The notes: generated from the sequence alone by a model not told the origin. 64,000 nucleotides of DNA from Lysobacteraceae bacterium NML08-0793 (GCA_002798275.1 NWQR01000001.1:496001-560000); one strand, 5' to 3'. Positions 28,821-37,874 are shown, numbered from the stretch's first letter. Translations and numbers: made by a program.

Positions 28821-29109
28821 AACAAGATCGCCATGACCGATTGAAATTGAGCCGCTTGCTTGCTTCGGATGCTGCGGCCAATAGCAACTTCTCAATGCCG
28901 GGATATGCGCCCGGCAGCGCCCCCCACTTTCTTTGCTGGCAAAGAAAGTGGGCAAAGAAACCAGCCCTAGCTGCCGCGCCTTGCTTCACAAGGCTCCCTG
29001 CGTTCCTCGCGCCCAATGGCGACAGGGCAAACTCGCTGACGCTCAAACATGCCCTGCCTTGTTTCCATTGGTCGCTGCGGTACTCGGCGCACCAGAGCAG
29101 GGCAACTAT
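28821..29109. repeat. Intergenic region with dispersed-repeat-like palindromes
   Basis: The 289-bp gap between the S10 gene and murD2 contains a perfect 14-bp inverted repeat (28923-28936 and 28939-28952, CCCACTTTCTTTGC and its complement) with a second partial copy just after. Further on are nested complementary pieces: CAATGG at 29014 with CCATTG at 29065, and AGGGCA at 29024 with TGCCCT at 29050. This layout resembles a dispersed intergenic repeat found in many xanthomonad and betaproteobacterial genomes (from memory). No gene is recognised here. Confidence 0.55.
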
Positions 29110-30495
29110 TCAAGCCACCCCAAGCCCGCTGATGGTGGCGATAAGTGCCGGGTCAAAGCCGCCAAGACGGGCGAAATGTTTGCCGCGTTCCACATAGTCG
29201 CGGTAGCTACCAAAGCTGGGCGCACCGGGAGACAGCAGCAGGACGCCGCCATCAGTGAGCATTTGTTTTGCTTGGCTTACCGCGTCGGGCAGGTCTTGTG
29301 CCGCAGCCAGTTGAAAGCCCTGTTTGGCCGCCAGTGGTGCCAGCAATGCATGGATGCGTGCACCATTGCCGCCCATGGTAACGATGCCGTGCGGGGCGCG
29401 GGTTTGCAGTGCATCGGCAAAGTCCTGCCAGTCAAGGCCACGGTCATGACCGCCGACCAGTACCACGGTTTTTTCATCAGCAAACACGTCCAATGCGGCC
29501 AGCGTGGCATGCGGCGTGGTGCTGATGGAATCATTCACCCAAGCTAGGCCATCGACACGCCCAAGCAATTGCAGGCGGTTGGGCAGTGGCTTGAACGTTT
29601 CGGCCTGCACGGCCAGGGCGGCCGCATCCAGCCCGAGGACTTCCAGCGCGGTCAACACAGCACACAGATTGCCGCGATTATGCCGCCCCGGCAGTGGCAG
29701 ATGATGGGTATCCAGCACCGCCTGCGCGCCGCGATACAGCATATCGCCGCGCAGATGCCAGCCATCGGGCTTGCCGTACCAATGGATACGGGTATCAGGC
29801 AAGTCCAGTGCCAGAAGCCGGGCATCGTTGCCATTCAGCACCGCATGCCGTGGCCGCGCGTCAGTCAGCAGCGCCAGCTTGTCTTCGACATAACCGGCTT
29901 CGCTGCCATGCCAGTCCAGATGTTCGGGAAACAAATTGGTGACAATCGCCAACTGCGGGCGGACGCCGCTTTCGGCCACATCGCGGGTCTGGTAGCTGGA
30001 CAGCTCCACCACCCAGCGTTCGGCCTGCGTTTCAAGCAGCTCCAGTAGCGGCAGGCCGATATTGCCCGCCAGCGCGGTGCGTTGCCCGGCCGCGCGCAGA
30101 AGATGCGCCAGCAATGCGCTGGTGGTGCTCTTGCCCTTGGTGCCAGTAACGCAGCAGATGGATTCGGTCGCGCCGCGCTCGGCAAACCAAAGGCTGGTGC
30201 CGCCGATAAAGCGCGTGCCTCGGGCACGGGCAAAACGGGCGGCCTCGCCATACGGGCTAATGCCAGGTGATTTCACAATCCAGTCAAAGCGCGCCAAGTG
30301 TTCGCCACTGGCCTCAAACTGGCAGGAAAGCTGCGCATCGCCGAGCTTTTCGGCCTCGGCCGCTTCTGCCGGGCTACAAAACAACACCAGTGGCAGATGC
30401 GGCAGACGGCTGCGCAATGCTTTCCAAGCCGCACGCCCTTCTCGTCCCCAGCCCCACAGTGCAACGCGCTGACCGTCAAGCTGCGAAATCTGCAC
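29110..30495 (-). CDS. murD2: UDP-N-acetylmuramoyl-L-alanine--L-glutamate ligase (MurD2)
   Basis: MurD2 adds L-glutamate, not D-glutamate, to UDP-MurNAc-L-Ala; the neighbour MurL then epimerises that residue. The 461-residue protein has the N-terminal UDP-binding segment [14 protein letters not shown], the ATP loop GTKGKST at residues 118-124 (Lys where MurD usually has Asn), and the central-domain FPEHLDWH motif. The GTG at 30495 is chosen because Mur-type sequence begins there ([16 protein letters not shown]); it overlaps the end of murL by 20 bp. An ATG at 30537 is an alternative. Function follows from homology and the murL partner. Confidence 0.88.
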   Translation of the reverse strand: MQISQLDGQRVALWGWGREGRAAWKALRSRLPHLPLVLFCSPAEAAEAEKLGDAQLSCQFEASGEHLARFDWIVKSPGISPYGEAARFARARGTRFIGGTSLWFAERGATESICCVTGTKGKSTTSALLAHLLRAAGQRTALAGNIGLPLLELLETQAERWVVELSSYQTRDVAESGVRPQLAIVTNLFPEHLDWHGSEAGYVEDKLALLTDARPRHAVLNGNDARLLALDLPDTRIHWYGKPDGWHLRGDMLYRGAQAVLDTHHLPLPGRHNRGNLCAVLTALEVLGLDAAALAVQAETFKPLPNRLQLLGRVDGLAWVNDSISTTPHATLAALDVFADEKTVVLVGGHDRGLDWQDFADALQTRAPHGIVTMGGNGARIHALLAPLAAKQGFQLAAAQDLPDAVSQAKQMLTDGGVLLLSPGAPSFGSYRDYVERGKHFARLGGFDPALIATISGLGVA

Positions 30496-31831
30496 GAATG
30501 CGCTCCCACAATCGGGCTGGAATGCGGTGCTCGCCATCGGGGCGCAGCAAAGCATCCAGCGATATCTCCACGCCCGGCAGTTGCGGGGCGATTTCACGGG
30601 CAAAACGCCGCACAATGTGATCCTCGCGCCACTCCGGCCGCGCCGCCAGTTGCGCCATCGCCGCGCGCGATTCACGGGCTTCGCCGACGCATTCAAACGG
30701 TTTGTGGTCGTGGTATTCCATCAGCGCATCGAAGCCGGCCACTTCGCTTTCGGCATCCAGCAGATTGCGGCCGAAAATCCCGGTCAAACGCGGCTTGCTC
30801 ATGAACGGCGCTAGCGCCAGAAACACGAAATGACATTTCGGGCAAACCCCGCACCAGCGCGCGGTCGGTCGCTCACCGAGAATATGAAAATTGCGATTGC
30901 AGCTGGAAAAATGCGCATCGTAATGGCTGCTTTTGGCAAACTGCCGCGCCACAGCCAGCTCGCTCAACGGCCGCAACAGCGAGTAGTAATGCAAATCGGC
31001 GGCGACATGCTGCTGAAGATACTCGCCAAAGCGGCGTTCAAAATCCCATCCCTTCGACCACTGGTGATTCACCTCGCCGGTGCCTTCAATCAGGCTACCG
31101 TAGCTGGCCGAGCGCTCATTGGAAAACACCACTTGATCGGCATCGACAAGCAGTGCCGCCACCGCCATGATCGCGGAATTGATGGCGGTAACCGGGATAT
31201 GCCCGTTCCAAGCTCCCTGGCGATTCATCTCGAACAGCGCCGGCGCAAGCTGGCGGTCGATATTCAGCGTGGCAAGCCCGGTATGCTCGGCGCAGGCGCG
31301 AATCAATTGCGAATTGCCAATCCAGGTAACGGTCTGCGCCACCCCAGCGCGGCGCAGGGTTTCAATCGAAACCAGCGAATCCTTGCCGCCGCCAATCGCC
31401 ACCAGCGCCTGCTGGCGCAGGCCAAGCGCAGGCGCTGCGGGCAAGCGCTCGCCACCACGCGGAAAGCGGATGCGCGTGCGCAAATCCAGCCCGTTGCGAT
31501 AGGCAAACTCGCCCAGCCCCTGCAAATAGATGCTCTCCAGCAGCGCCGCGGTGGCCTCGTCCAGCTGCGTGTATTCCACGCGGATTTCACCCGGCACGGC
31601 GGCCTTGTAATAGCTCACTCCGGCAATCAGGTGCAGCAGGGTCAGCGCCTTGTCCAGCGCGGCTGTATGCAAGGCCGAAAGCGTGAAAGGCGCACCGGGG
31701 ATGGTGATGGTTTCCACCAGTTCTTCGCCATCATCGAAGGCATACACCAGCGCAATCTGGCCACTGGCAAGGTCGATATCGCGACGCACAAAACTAAACG
31801 CGCGCACCTGGTCGCGCTGAAAACTACTCAT
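30476..31831 (-). CDS. murL: UDP-N-acetylmuramoyl-L-alanyl-L-glutamate epimerase (MurL)
   Basis: MurL, described in Xanthomonas, inverts the terminal L-Glu of UDP-MurNAc-L-Ala-L-Glu to D-Glu with ATP and Mg, replacing glutamate racemase in peptidoglycan synthesis. The 451-residue protein has a PP-loop-like GGGKDS motif at residues 147-152 for ATP pyrophosphate binding and a cysteine cluster (Cys311, and Cys327/Cys330/Cys333 in WCGVCPKCH) that may hold metal. It starts 3 bp after the lysAC stop and overlaps murD2, so the three genes form one transcript. Confidence 0.9.
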   Translation of the reverse strand: MSSFQRDQVRAFSFVRRDIDLASGQIALVYAFDDGEELVETITIPGAPFTLSALHTAALDKALTLLHLIAGVSYYKAAVPGEIRVEYTQLDEATAALLESIYLQGLGEFAYRNGLDLRTRIRFPRGGERLPAAPALGLRQQALVAIGGGKDSLVSIETLRRAGVAQTVTWIGNSQLIRACAEHTGLATLNIDRQLAPALFEMNRQGAWNGHIPVTAINSAIMAVAALLVDADQVVFSNERSASYGSLIEGTGEVNHQWSKGWDFERRFGEYLQQHVAADLHYYSLLRPLSELAVARQFAKSSHYDAHFSSCNRNFHILGERPTARWCGVCPKCHFVFLALAPFMSKPRLTGIFGRNLLDAESEVAGFDALMEYHDHKPFECVGEARESRAAMAQLAARPEWREDHIVRRFAREIAPQLPGVEISLDALLRPDGEHRIPARLWERIRADFAA

Positions 31832-31834
31832 GGC

Positions 31835-34429
31835 TTACCTCTCTTGTTCCAATACGTCTTCGCCCGGCAGCGCCCGCAGGTTGTAATGGCTTGCCATCAC
31901 ATAGCCATAGGCACCGGCATCGGCAATCAGCACCACATCGCCCTCCGCCGTAGCGGCCGGTAGCTCGCGCCCCAGCCCCAGCACATCACCGCTTTCGCAG
32001 ATGGGGCCGACCACATCGAAGGCCAAGCCGCGGCTGTCATCCAGACGCGATAGATTGCGGATGTCATGCCAAGCGTCATACAGCGTGGGGCGCACCAGCG
32101 CATTCATGCCCGCATCCAGCCCGATACGGCGCACGCCTTCTTTTTCCACCACTTGGGTAACATGGGCAAGCAGCACGCCGCACTGCGCCACCAGAAAGCG
32201 CCCCGGCTCGATGGCGATGCGATAGCGCGGAAATGCGGCCTTGACTTCCGCCACCGCGCTTGCCCAGCCAGCTAGATCGAAGGCTTCATCTTCCGGCTGA
32301 TAGGGAATCGGCAATCCGCCGCCCAGATTCAGGGTTTCAATGGTGCCGATGCCATCGGCCAGCGTGGCAAGCTCGGCATGTACGCCCGCCCAGTGCGCCG
32401 GGGATTCAATCCCGCTGCCCAGATGCGCATGCAGGCCGGTTACTTGCACACCAATGGCCTGCGCGGCCTCGATGAAGGCCGACAGGCGCGAGAGTGGCAG
32501 GCCGAACTTGGAGGCATTGCCGCCGGTAACCACTTTGGCGTGATGACCATCGCCGCGCCCCAAGTCCACCCGCAACCAAATCTCGCGCCCACGGAAAATC
32601 TCCGGCCAGTTTTGTAGCGCCTCCAGATTGTCCAGCGTCAACCGCACCCCTCGCTCAAGCGCGGCCTGGTATTCAGCGCGTGGCGCAAAGCTCGGGGTGA
32701 ACAGCACCTGCGCCGGTTGCAGCCCGGGCACGTGGGCGAAGGCGTGCTCAATTTCAGCCAGCGATACGCATTCCAACCCGAAACCTTCGCCATGCAATGT
32801 GCGCAAAATGGCCGGATGGGAATTGGCCTTGATGGCGAAATAGCGCAGATCCACCGCATCCACCGCCTTCAGTCGCGCCGCCTGGGCGCGCAGCGTCGGC
32901 ATGTCATACACATAACGCGGCGTACCGGCAGCGGCACAATCGAGCAGCGCAGCGCGTCGGGTCTGCCACCATTTCGGCGGCGGGGCGGCTTGCGTCTCGT
33001 TCAATTTGCGCCAGCTCGGCCCGAACACGTCTTTCTCGCGCACCGGCATCGCGCCGCTTTTCATCAACTCGGCATGCAGTTGGGCGACTAGGCCATCGGC
33101 ATCCATTTCGTCAATGACGAAAGTCAGATTGAGATCGTTGGAGGATTGCGAAATCAGATGCACCCGCTCGCGCCCAAACCTTGCCCAGACATTGGAGAGC
33201 TTGTGCAGCAGCGAGCGCATGCCGCGCCCCACCAAGGTAATCGCCGCACAGGAGGTAATCACCTTCACCCGGCATACCCGAGCTAGGTCTTCGGACAGGC
33301 GCGAGAGTACATCGGTCGTCATCAGGTTTTCGCTCGGGTCCAGCGATACCGTGACATTGGTTTCGGACGAGCCAATCAAGTCCACCGACAGGCCATGGCG
33401 CTTGAAGCGCTCGAAGATATCGGCCAAAAATCCCACCTGCTGCCACATGCCGATGGATTCCATCGACACCAGCACGATGCCGTCGCGGCGGCTGATGGCC
33501 TTGACCCCCGGTACGGTAGCGGCGCTGACATCAATCCGCGTACCGGGAAACTCCGGCCTTGAGGTATCCAAAATGGCCATCGGCACATGCGCCTCGCGGC
33601 ACGGGCCGATGGCGCGTGGATGCAGCACTTTCGCGCCGGTGGTGGCAATTTCCTGCGCCTCGGCATAATCGAGCCGTGCCAGCAGGCGGGCATCGGGCAC
33701 CTCGCGTGGATTGGCACTGAACATGCCCGGCACATCGGTCCAGATTTCCACCGCGCTTGCGCCAAGCAAGGCACCGAAACAGGCCGCCGAGGTATCCGAG
33801 CCGCCACGCCCCAGGATGGCCGTGCCCCCGTCCGGATGGCGGGCGATGAAGCCCTGGGTAATCAGCATCCGCGCAGGTTGCGCGGCAAAACGCGCCTGCC
33901 AGGCTTCATCCGCCTGACGATGACAGTTCACCGACAGCCGCCCGGCCCAATCACTCTGATTCGGCAATTGCACCGCATGCAGCCAGTCGCGCGCATCGCA
34001 CCAGCCAAAATCCAGCCCCTGACTGCGCAGATAGGCCGCGCCCAGCGTGGAAGAAAGCAGCTCCCCCTGCGCCAGAACTTCGGCCTGCCAATCCAGCGCC
34101 TGGGTCGCCGCCCGCGCATCGCTGCCCAGTGCCTGCAAGGCGGCAAGGCGCTCGCCCAGCACTGCCTCGGCATCCAGCGCCAAGATTTTTGCAAACTGCA
34201 TATGCCGCTCGATAAGCGCGGCGATATGGCCTGCGATGTTTTCGCCCTGCGCAATCGCCTGCAACTGGTTGGTTACCCCGGACAGCGCCGATACCACCAC
34301 CAGCACCCGGGCGTTTTCTGCCCGCGCACGGGCAATCCGGCCGATATTGTCCCAACGCACCCGCTGCGAAACGCTGGTGCCACCGAACTTCAGTACCCGC
34401 CATTGGGCGGTATGGGAAATGAATGACAT
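31835..34429 (-). CDS. lysAC: Bifunctional aspartate kinase/diaminopimelate decarboxylase
   Basis: An 864-residue fusion of the first and last enzymes of lysine synthesis. Residues 1 to about 300 are the kinase (KFGGTSV at 14-20), about 310-460 two ACT domains for feedback control (ETNVTVSLDPSENL), and about 480-864 the PLP-dependent decarboxylase with Lys534 in FAIKAN and the active-site cysteine in PICESGDVLG. The fusion is typical of xanthomonads. It heads an operon with murL and murD2, joining diaminopimelate and D-glutamate metabolism. No lysine riboswitch was seen in the 150-bp upstream gap. Confidence 0.95.
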   Translation of the reverse strand: MSFISHTAQWRVLKFGGTSVSQRVRWDNIGRIARARAENARVLVVVSALSGVTNQLQAIAQGENIAGHIAALIERHMQFAKILALDAEAVLGERLAALQALGSDARAATQALDWQAEVLAQGELLSSTLGAAYLRSQGLDFGWCDARDWLHAVQLPNQSDWAGRLSVNCHRQADEAWQARFAAQPARMLITQGFIARHPDGGTAILGRGGSDTSAACFGALLGASAVEIWTDVPGMFSANPREVPDARLLARLDYAEAQEIATTGAKVLHPRAIGPCREAHVPMAILDTSRPEFPGTRIDVSAATVPGVKAISRRDGIVLVSMESIGMWQQVGFLADIFERFKRHGLSVDLIGSSETNVTVSLDPSENLMTTDVLSRLSEDLARVCRVKVITSCAAITLVGRGMRSLLHKLSNVWARFGRERVHLISQSSNDLNLTFVIDEMDADGLVAQLHAELMKSGAMPVREKDVFGPSWRKLNETQAAPPPKWWQTRRAALLDCAAAGTPRYVYDMPTLRAQAARLKAVDAVDLRYFAIKANSHPAILRTLHGEGFGLECVSLAEIEHAFAHVPGLQPAQVLFTPSFAPRAEYQAALERGVRLTLDNLEALQNWPEIFRGREIWLRVDLGRGDGHHAKVVTGGNASKFGLPLSRLSAFIEAAQAIGVQVTGLHAHLGSGIESPAHWAGVHAELATLADGIGTIETLNLGGGLPIPYQPEDEAFDLAGWASAVAEVKAAFPRYRIAIEPGRFLVAQCGVLLAHVTQVVEKEGVRRIGLDAGMNALVRPTLYDAWHDIRNLSRLDDSRGLAFDVVGPICESGDVLGLGRELPAATAEGDVVLIADAGAYGYVMASHYNLRALPGEDVLEQER

Positions 34430-34581
34430 GGACGAGCCTCAAGACTTGGCAAACAACCGGCCAGTCATACCGACCTGCGCACGGAAGGCGCAGTTTATAC
34501 ACTGATGCGCGCGCATTCGGCATATCCGCCGCGGCTCCTTAAAATGCCCGCCGATTCCCGGATTCTGGAAAGCCCCCATCC

Positions 34582-35472
34582 ATGAGCACACACCGCCCGC
34601 GTCCGCGCCCTTTCATGCAGCTGGATGTTTTCACTCGCCGCCCCGGCATGGGCAACCCGCTGGCCGTGGTGCTGGATGCCGAAGGCTTGAGTGAGCAGGA
34701 CATGCAGGCCATCGCCCGCTGGACGCGCCTGCCGGAAACCACCTTCGTACTTCCGCCAAGCGATACCCACAGCAGCTACCGGCTGCGCATGTTCAGCCCA
34801 CGCCGGGAAGTACCGTTTGCAGGCCATCCAAGTGTCGGCACCGCCTACGCCGTATTGCTGGCTGGGCTTGCTACCCCGCGTGATGGCCTGTTGGTACAAC
34901 ACGGCATTGCCGGCAAACTGCCGCTGAAAGTTCAGGGCGAGGGCGAGACGCTTTCCATCGCCATTCGCGCCCCACGCGCGCATCTTCTGGAAACGACAAC
35001 GGCCAACGACTCGCGCTTTGGCTGCGCGCTGGCCGACCTGCCGCTGGGTAGCCTGCCTCCGGCATTGATGGATGGCGGCCGCCGCTGGTGGCTGGTGGAA
35101 GTCGCCGACGAAGCCAGCCTGCGCGCCGCCGCCCCCAACTGGGACGCGATTGCCGCCCTGGCACAGACCACCGAAAGCATGGGCATCTGCGCCTATGCAC
35201 GCAGCAGCAATACGGACTATGCGCTGGCGGTACGCGCCTGGGTCGGCAGCGGCACCCCGTTTGAAGATGCCGCCTCCGGCGCTGCCAATGCCACGCTCGC
35301 CGCCTGGCTCAACTTGCGCGATGCCCTGCCGGACGGACAGCGCGACTATCGCGTCAGTCAGGGGCGGGAAATCGGCTATGACGCATTGCTGGCGCTGTCG
35401 GTGGATGAGGCCGGCGATGTCTGGTCGGGCGGCCAAGTCTGCCGCGTGATTGACGGACAAATCTCCTGGTAG
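34582..35472 (+). CDS. PhzF-family isomerase/epimerase-like protein
   Basis: A 296-residue PhzF-fold protein of two similar halves. The N-terminal QLDVFTRRPGMGNPLAVVL, the catalytic Glu in PETTFVL (about residue 54) and RMFSPRREVPFAGHPSVGTA are all family marks, as is GTPFEDAASGAANATLA in the second half. PhzF itself acts in phenazine synthesis, but no other phenazine gene is present, so this is likely one of the many homologues with unknown substrate. Divergent from lysAC. Confidence 0.88.
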   Translation: MSTHRPRPRPFMQLDVFTRRPGMGNPLAVVLDAEGLSEQDMQAIARWTRLPETTFVLPPSDTHSSYRLRMFSPRREVPFAGHPSVGTAYAVLLAGLATPRDGLLVQHGIAGKLPLKVQGEGETLSIAIRAPRAHLLETTTANDSRFGCALADLPLGSLPPALMDGGRRWWLVEVADEASLRAAAPNWDAIAALAQTTESMGICAYARSSNTDYALAVRAWVGSGTPFEDAASGAANATLAAWLNLRDALPDGQRDYRVSQGREIGYDALLALSVDEAGDVWSGGQVCRVIDGQISW

Positions 35473-35622
35473 CACCGGAAAACGCGCATCCAGCCGGTAC
35501 TTTTGAGCAAAGCCCCGGCAAAAACCCATGTAAACCGCTTGGCGGGCGCTTGCGCTTGTTCTACATTGAGGTGCCGGTCGATACCGCGCATCAATCAATT
35601 CATTCAGAGGAACATGACACCC

Positions 35623-36036
35623 ATGGCCACGAAGAAAGCTGCTGCGCCGAAAAAGGCCGCCGCACCGCAAAAATCCGCTGCCGCCAAGGCTGCTCCGAAA
35701 AAGCCCGCCGCCAAGACCATGAAGCCGATTGCCGAAGTGCTGACCAAATCGGCCTTGGTGGCTCATCTGGCCGAACACGCCGAAGTCGCCAGCAAGGATG
35801 TCAAAGCCGTGCTGGCCGCGCTGGAATCCACCATCCATGCCTCAGTACACAAAAAAGGCGCCGGTGCCTTCAACCTGCCGGGGCTTTTCAAAATCAAGGT
35901 GGTCAAAGTGCCGGCCAAGCCCAAGCGCAAGGGCATCAACCCGTTCACCAAGGAAGAACAGGTATTCGCCGCCAAACCCGCCTCGGTCAAGGTCAAGCTG
36001 CAACCGCTGAAGAAGCTCAAGGACGCCGCCGCCTAA
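35623..36036 (+). CDS. HU-family DNA-binding protein with lysine/alanine-rich N-terminal tail
   Basis: A 137-residue nucleoid protein. Residues 1-33 form a Lys/Ala/Pro tail like eukaryotic histone H1; residues about 34-137 are an HU/IHF fold (LTKSALVAHLAEHAEVASKD, GAFNLPGLFKIKVVKVPAK, RKGINPFTKEE). Such extended HU proteins bind and compact DNA. The ATG at 35623 is selected as the family start; an ATG nine bases earlier at 35614 lies only about three bases past the GAGG site, so the real start is not settled. Followed by a strong terminator. Confidence 0.88.
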   Translation: MATKKAAAPKKAAAPQKSAAAKAAPKKPAAKTMKPIAEVLTKSALVAHLAEHAEVASKDVKAVLAALESTIHASVHKKGAGAFNLPGLFKIKVVKVPAKPKRKGINPFTKEEQVFAAKPASVKVKLQPLKKLKDAAA

Positions 36037-36060
36037 GACCCGGCAAAAGTCGCACACCAA

Positions 36061-36087
36061 AACCGGAGCCAGTGGCTCCGGTTTTTT
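36061..36087 (+). terminator. Terminator after the HU-like gene
   Basis: AACCGGAGCC and GGCTCCGGTT around AGT, followed by a T run. Confidence 0.9.
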
Positions 36088-36143
36088 GCTGAAAAAAGCA
36101 GCAAAAATTTGGGTCGGAAAGGCAGACTCAAGCCACCGGACTG

Positions 36144-36851
36144 TCAGATGATCGGTTTGGGCATCGGTGGCATGACGGTCGGGGCTTTCTTTTTGCTCGC
36201 CTTTCTGGCCGTGGGCTTTTGCGAAGCGGGCTTGCTGACCACGGCCTGCGTGGCTGCCTTGGCCGCAGCTTTCTTCACCGGCGCTTTCTTCGCAGCAGAC
36301 TTCACCGCAGGCTTGGCGGCTGCCTTGGCGGCGGCTTTCTTCACCGGCGCCTTCTTCGCCGCAGACTTCACCGCAGGCTTCGCGGCTGCCTTGGCGGCGG
36401 CTTTCTTCACCGGCGCTTTCTTCGCAGCAGACTTCACCGCAGGCTTCGCGGCTGTCTTGGCCGCGGCTTTCTTCACCGGCGCTTTCTTCGCAGCAGACTT
36501 CACCGCAGGCTTCGCGGCTGTTTTGGTCGCGGCTTTCTTCACCGGCGCCTTCTTCGCCGCAGACTTCACCGCAGGCTTCGCGGCTGTCTTGGCCGCAGCT
36601 TTCTTCACTGGCGCTTTCTTCGCCGCAGACTTCACCGCAGGCTTGGCGGCTGTCTTGGCCGCGGCTTTCTTCACTGGCGCTTTCTTCGCAGCAGACTTCA
36701 CCGCAGGTTTCGCGGCTGTCTTGGTCGCGGCTTTTTTCACTGGCGCTTTCTTCGCAGCAGACTTCACCGCAGGCTTGGCGGCTGCCTTGACCGCAGCTTT
36801 CTTTGTGTCCATCCCGGCTGAAGTTTTCTTGGTCGCTTTTTTCGTGGCCAT
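36144..36851 (-). CDS. Histone H1-like lysine/alanine-rich repeat protein
   Basis: A 235-residue, very basic protein made almost wholly of Lys, Ala, Pro and Val. After a 29-residue head come eight tandem 22-residue units (KSAAKKAPVKKAA followed by a variable A/T-K-A/T and AAKPAV), then a 30-residue tail ending MPKPII. It resembles bacterial histone H1-like and AlgP-type proteins that bind DNA non-specifically. AAGGAG lies eight bases before the ATG at 36851. It is convergent with the extended HU gene, so two tail-like nucleoid proteins sit together. The opposite strand is also open, but only as a shadow of the repeats. Confidence 0.85.
   Translation of the reverse strand: MATKKATKKTSAGMDTKKAAVKAAAKPAVKSAAKKAPVKKAATKTAAKPAVKSAAKKAPVKKAAAKTAAKPAVKSAAKKAPVKKAAAKTAAKPAVKSAAKKAPVKKAATKTAAKPAVKSAAKKAPVKKAAAKTAAKPAVKSAAKKAPVKKAAAKAAAKPAVKSAAKKAPVKKAAAKAAAKPAVKSAAKKAPVKKAAAKAATQAVVSKPASQKPTARKASKKKAPTVMPPMPKPII
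36237..36764 (-). repeat. Eight tandem 66-bp repeats inside the H1-like gene
   Basis: The units are in frame and almost identical, differing mainly at A/T codons in the second half of each unit. Exact multiples of 66 bp would let recombination or slippage change protein length without a frameshift. Confidence 0.9.
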
Positions 36852-36960
36852 GAGGGCTCCTTGTTCAATGGATAGGTCTGGATTACCCAAACTGCATTTG
36901 CGCCAAGCCCCGAGCCCGGCGCACACCCGCCTCGATACACAAACATCGTGCAACGGATAA

Positions 36961-36994
36961 CAAAAGACCCGCAGCCACCCGTGCCGCAGGTCTT
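36961..36994 (-). terminator. Terminator or attenuator after the candidate small RNA
   Basis: A nine-pair stem (36964-36972 with 36986-36994, one G-U) is followed on minus by TTTGTT. It lies about 110 bases before the H1-like start, so partial read-through could supply that gene. Confidence 0.6.
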
Positions 36995-37112
36995 GTCTCA
37001 ACAGGAGCGCCCGATACAAATACAAGCCTTCCATCCTCTGTTTCCAGAGCCGATCGGGGCATGGGCTTGATTGGGAGGTGCTGTGATTGCAAGGGCATGA
37101 CTCCTGTCACTT
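36961..37112 (-). ncRNA. Candidate structured small RNA with anti-Shine-Dalgarno segment
   Basis: A well-spaced promoter (37119-37147) leads into about 152 bases that fold as a long rod. ACAGGAG/CTCCTGT (37001-37007 with 37101-37107), GCCC/GGGC (37009-37012 with 37093-37096), CAAGCC/GGCTTG (37023-37028 with 37064-37069), CAT/ATG (37032-37034 with 37061-37063) and CTCTG/CAGAG (37036-37040 with 37045-37049) nest in order. A terminator-like hairpin with UUUUGUU follows. The internal loop carries CACCUCCC (37073-37080), the same as the 16S rRNA anti-Shine-Dalgarno core, so base-pairing with mRNA start regions is possible. It could instead be a long attenuated leader of the H1-like gene. Not recognised as 6S, SRP or RNase P RNA. 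Confidence 0.5.
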
Positions 37113-37118
37113 CGGCGA

Positions 37119-37147
37119 AACCTAATCACCGTTTCCGTGACTGTCAA
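37119..37147 (-). promoter_or_regulatory. Sigma-70 promoter of the candidate RNA/H1-like gene
   Basis: TTGACA (37142-37147 read on minus) is a perfect -35, with exactly 17 bases to TAGGTT (37119-37124) as -10. Start of transcription is expected near 37112. Confidence 0.6.
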
Positions 37148-37450
37148 CACATTACTGGGTGTTTTTCACTGCAAACCCGCATTTTTTCGTGACCAACATC
37201 ACCCCAAAAGTTGCAAACCCGTCCCCAGATTGCGCCCGTAAATCATCCGCTTTATTGCCCGGATACCGACAAACCAAGGCGCATGACGGCTTTCACGATG
37301 CACGCTGAAAGGCAGCCCCGATGGCCGCTTTCTGCGCTGCTTACCACCCGCGCACAGTCGCCTGAAATTTTTAAAGCCATCGAGGCTTTACCCCGCAGCG
37401 CGCGCCTGTTTGCGCAAAACTTTTGCCGTGCCCAACAGGCGACACACACC

Positions 37451-37475
37451 GAAACGGCCACCCAAAGGTGGCCGT
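37451..37475 (-). terminator. gcvH terminator
   Basis: CGGCCACC and GGTGGCCG arms around a 4-base loop, followed on minus by TTTCGG. Confidence 0.75.
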
Positions 37476-37502
37476 CGTCAGGCAGAAGCTTGCGGCGTTG
37501 AA

Positions 37503-37874
37503 TCAGTGTTCTTCTGCAATTTTTGCCTTGTAGGCGTCTTCGCTCAACAGGCCGTCGGCATCGGCCGGGTTGTTCATTTCGATGGCGAACAACCAGCCTT
37601 CGCCAAAGGCGTCTTCGTTGATGGTTTCCGGCTTGTCGGCGAGGGTTTCGTTGACTGCCACCACCTTGCCGCTGACCGGCGCATATACGTCGGAAGCGGC
37701 CTTGACCGATTCGACCACCGCGCAGGCATTGCCCGCTTCCACTTCATCGCCCACAGCGGGCAGTTCGACATAGACCAAGTCGCCCAGCAGACCTTGTGCA
37801 TGGTCGGAAATGCCGACTACCGCACGGTTGCCTTCGACGCGCAGCCATTCGTGGGATTCAAGAAACTTGAGCAT
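37503..37874 (-). CDS. gcvH: Glycine cleavage system H protein
   Basis: GcvH carries the aminomethyl group on a lipoyl arm between GcvP, GcvT and Lpd. The 123-residue protein has the lipoylated lysine in [10 protein letters not shown], the SHEWLR start motif and the IGISDHAQ-like segment ([20 protein letters not shown]). It lies 88 bp after gcvT on the same strand and closes the transcript at a hairpin terminator. gcvP is not in the window. Confidence 0.95.
   Translation of the reverse strand: MLKFLESHEWLRVEGNRAVVGISDHAQGLLGDLVYVELPAVGDEVEAGNACAVVESVKAASDVYAPVSGKVVAVNETLADKPETINEDAFGEGWLFAIEMNNPADADGLLSEDAYKAKIAEEH

Larger units (their letters stand above)
36852..37502. other. 650-bp intergenic region with a candidate RNA and promoter
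   Basis: No convincing coding sequence is present between the H1-like gene and gcvH. It contains the leader of the H1-like gene (36852-36960), a candidate structured RNA with its promoter (36961-37147), a short TAAAGCC/GGCTTTA hairpin at 37372-37390 without a U tail, and the gcvH terminator (37451-37475). A 96-codon open frame at 37211-37501 has unconvincing composition. Confidence 0.6.

Noticed and set aside
34430-34581. Lysine riboswitch upstream of lysAC
   Set aside because: The gap is too short and shows none of the conserved aptamer segments.
36237-36764. Regular repeats that could be taken for a CRISPR array
   Set aside because: Units are contiguous, coding, and have no unique spacers.
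36109-36960. A 283-codon open frame on plus across the 66-bp repeats
   Set aside because: It arises from the repeat composition read backward (Phe/Ala-rich) and has no start signal; the minus frame has a good ribosome site and known H1-like composition.
36961-37112. 6S RNA or SRP RNA
   Set aside because: The fold has a rod shape, but neither the conserved 6S bubble sequences with ygfA context nor the SRP GGAA/AGCA core is present.
37211-37501. 96-codon open frame between the RNA and gcvH
   Set aside because: No ribosome site, overlaps the gcvH terminator and has random composition.
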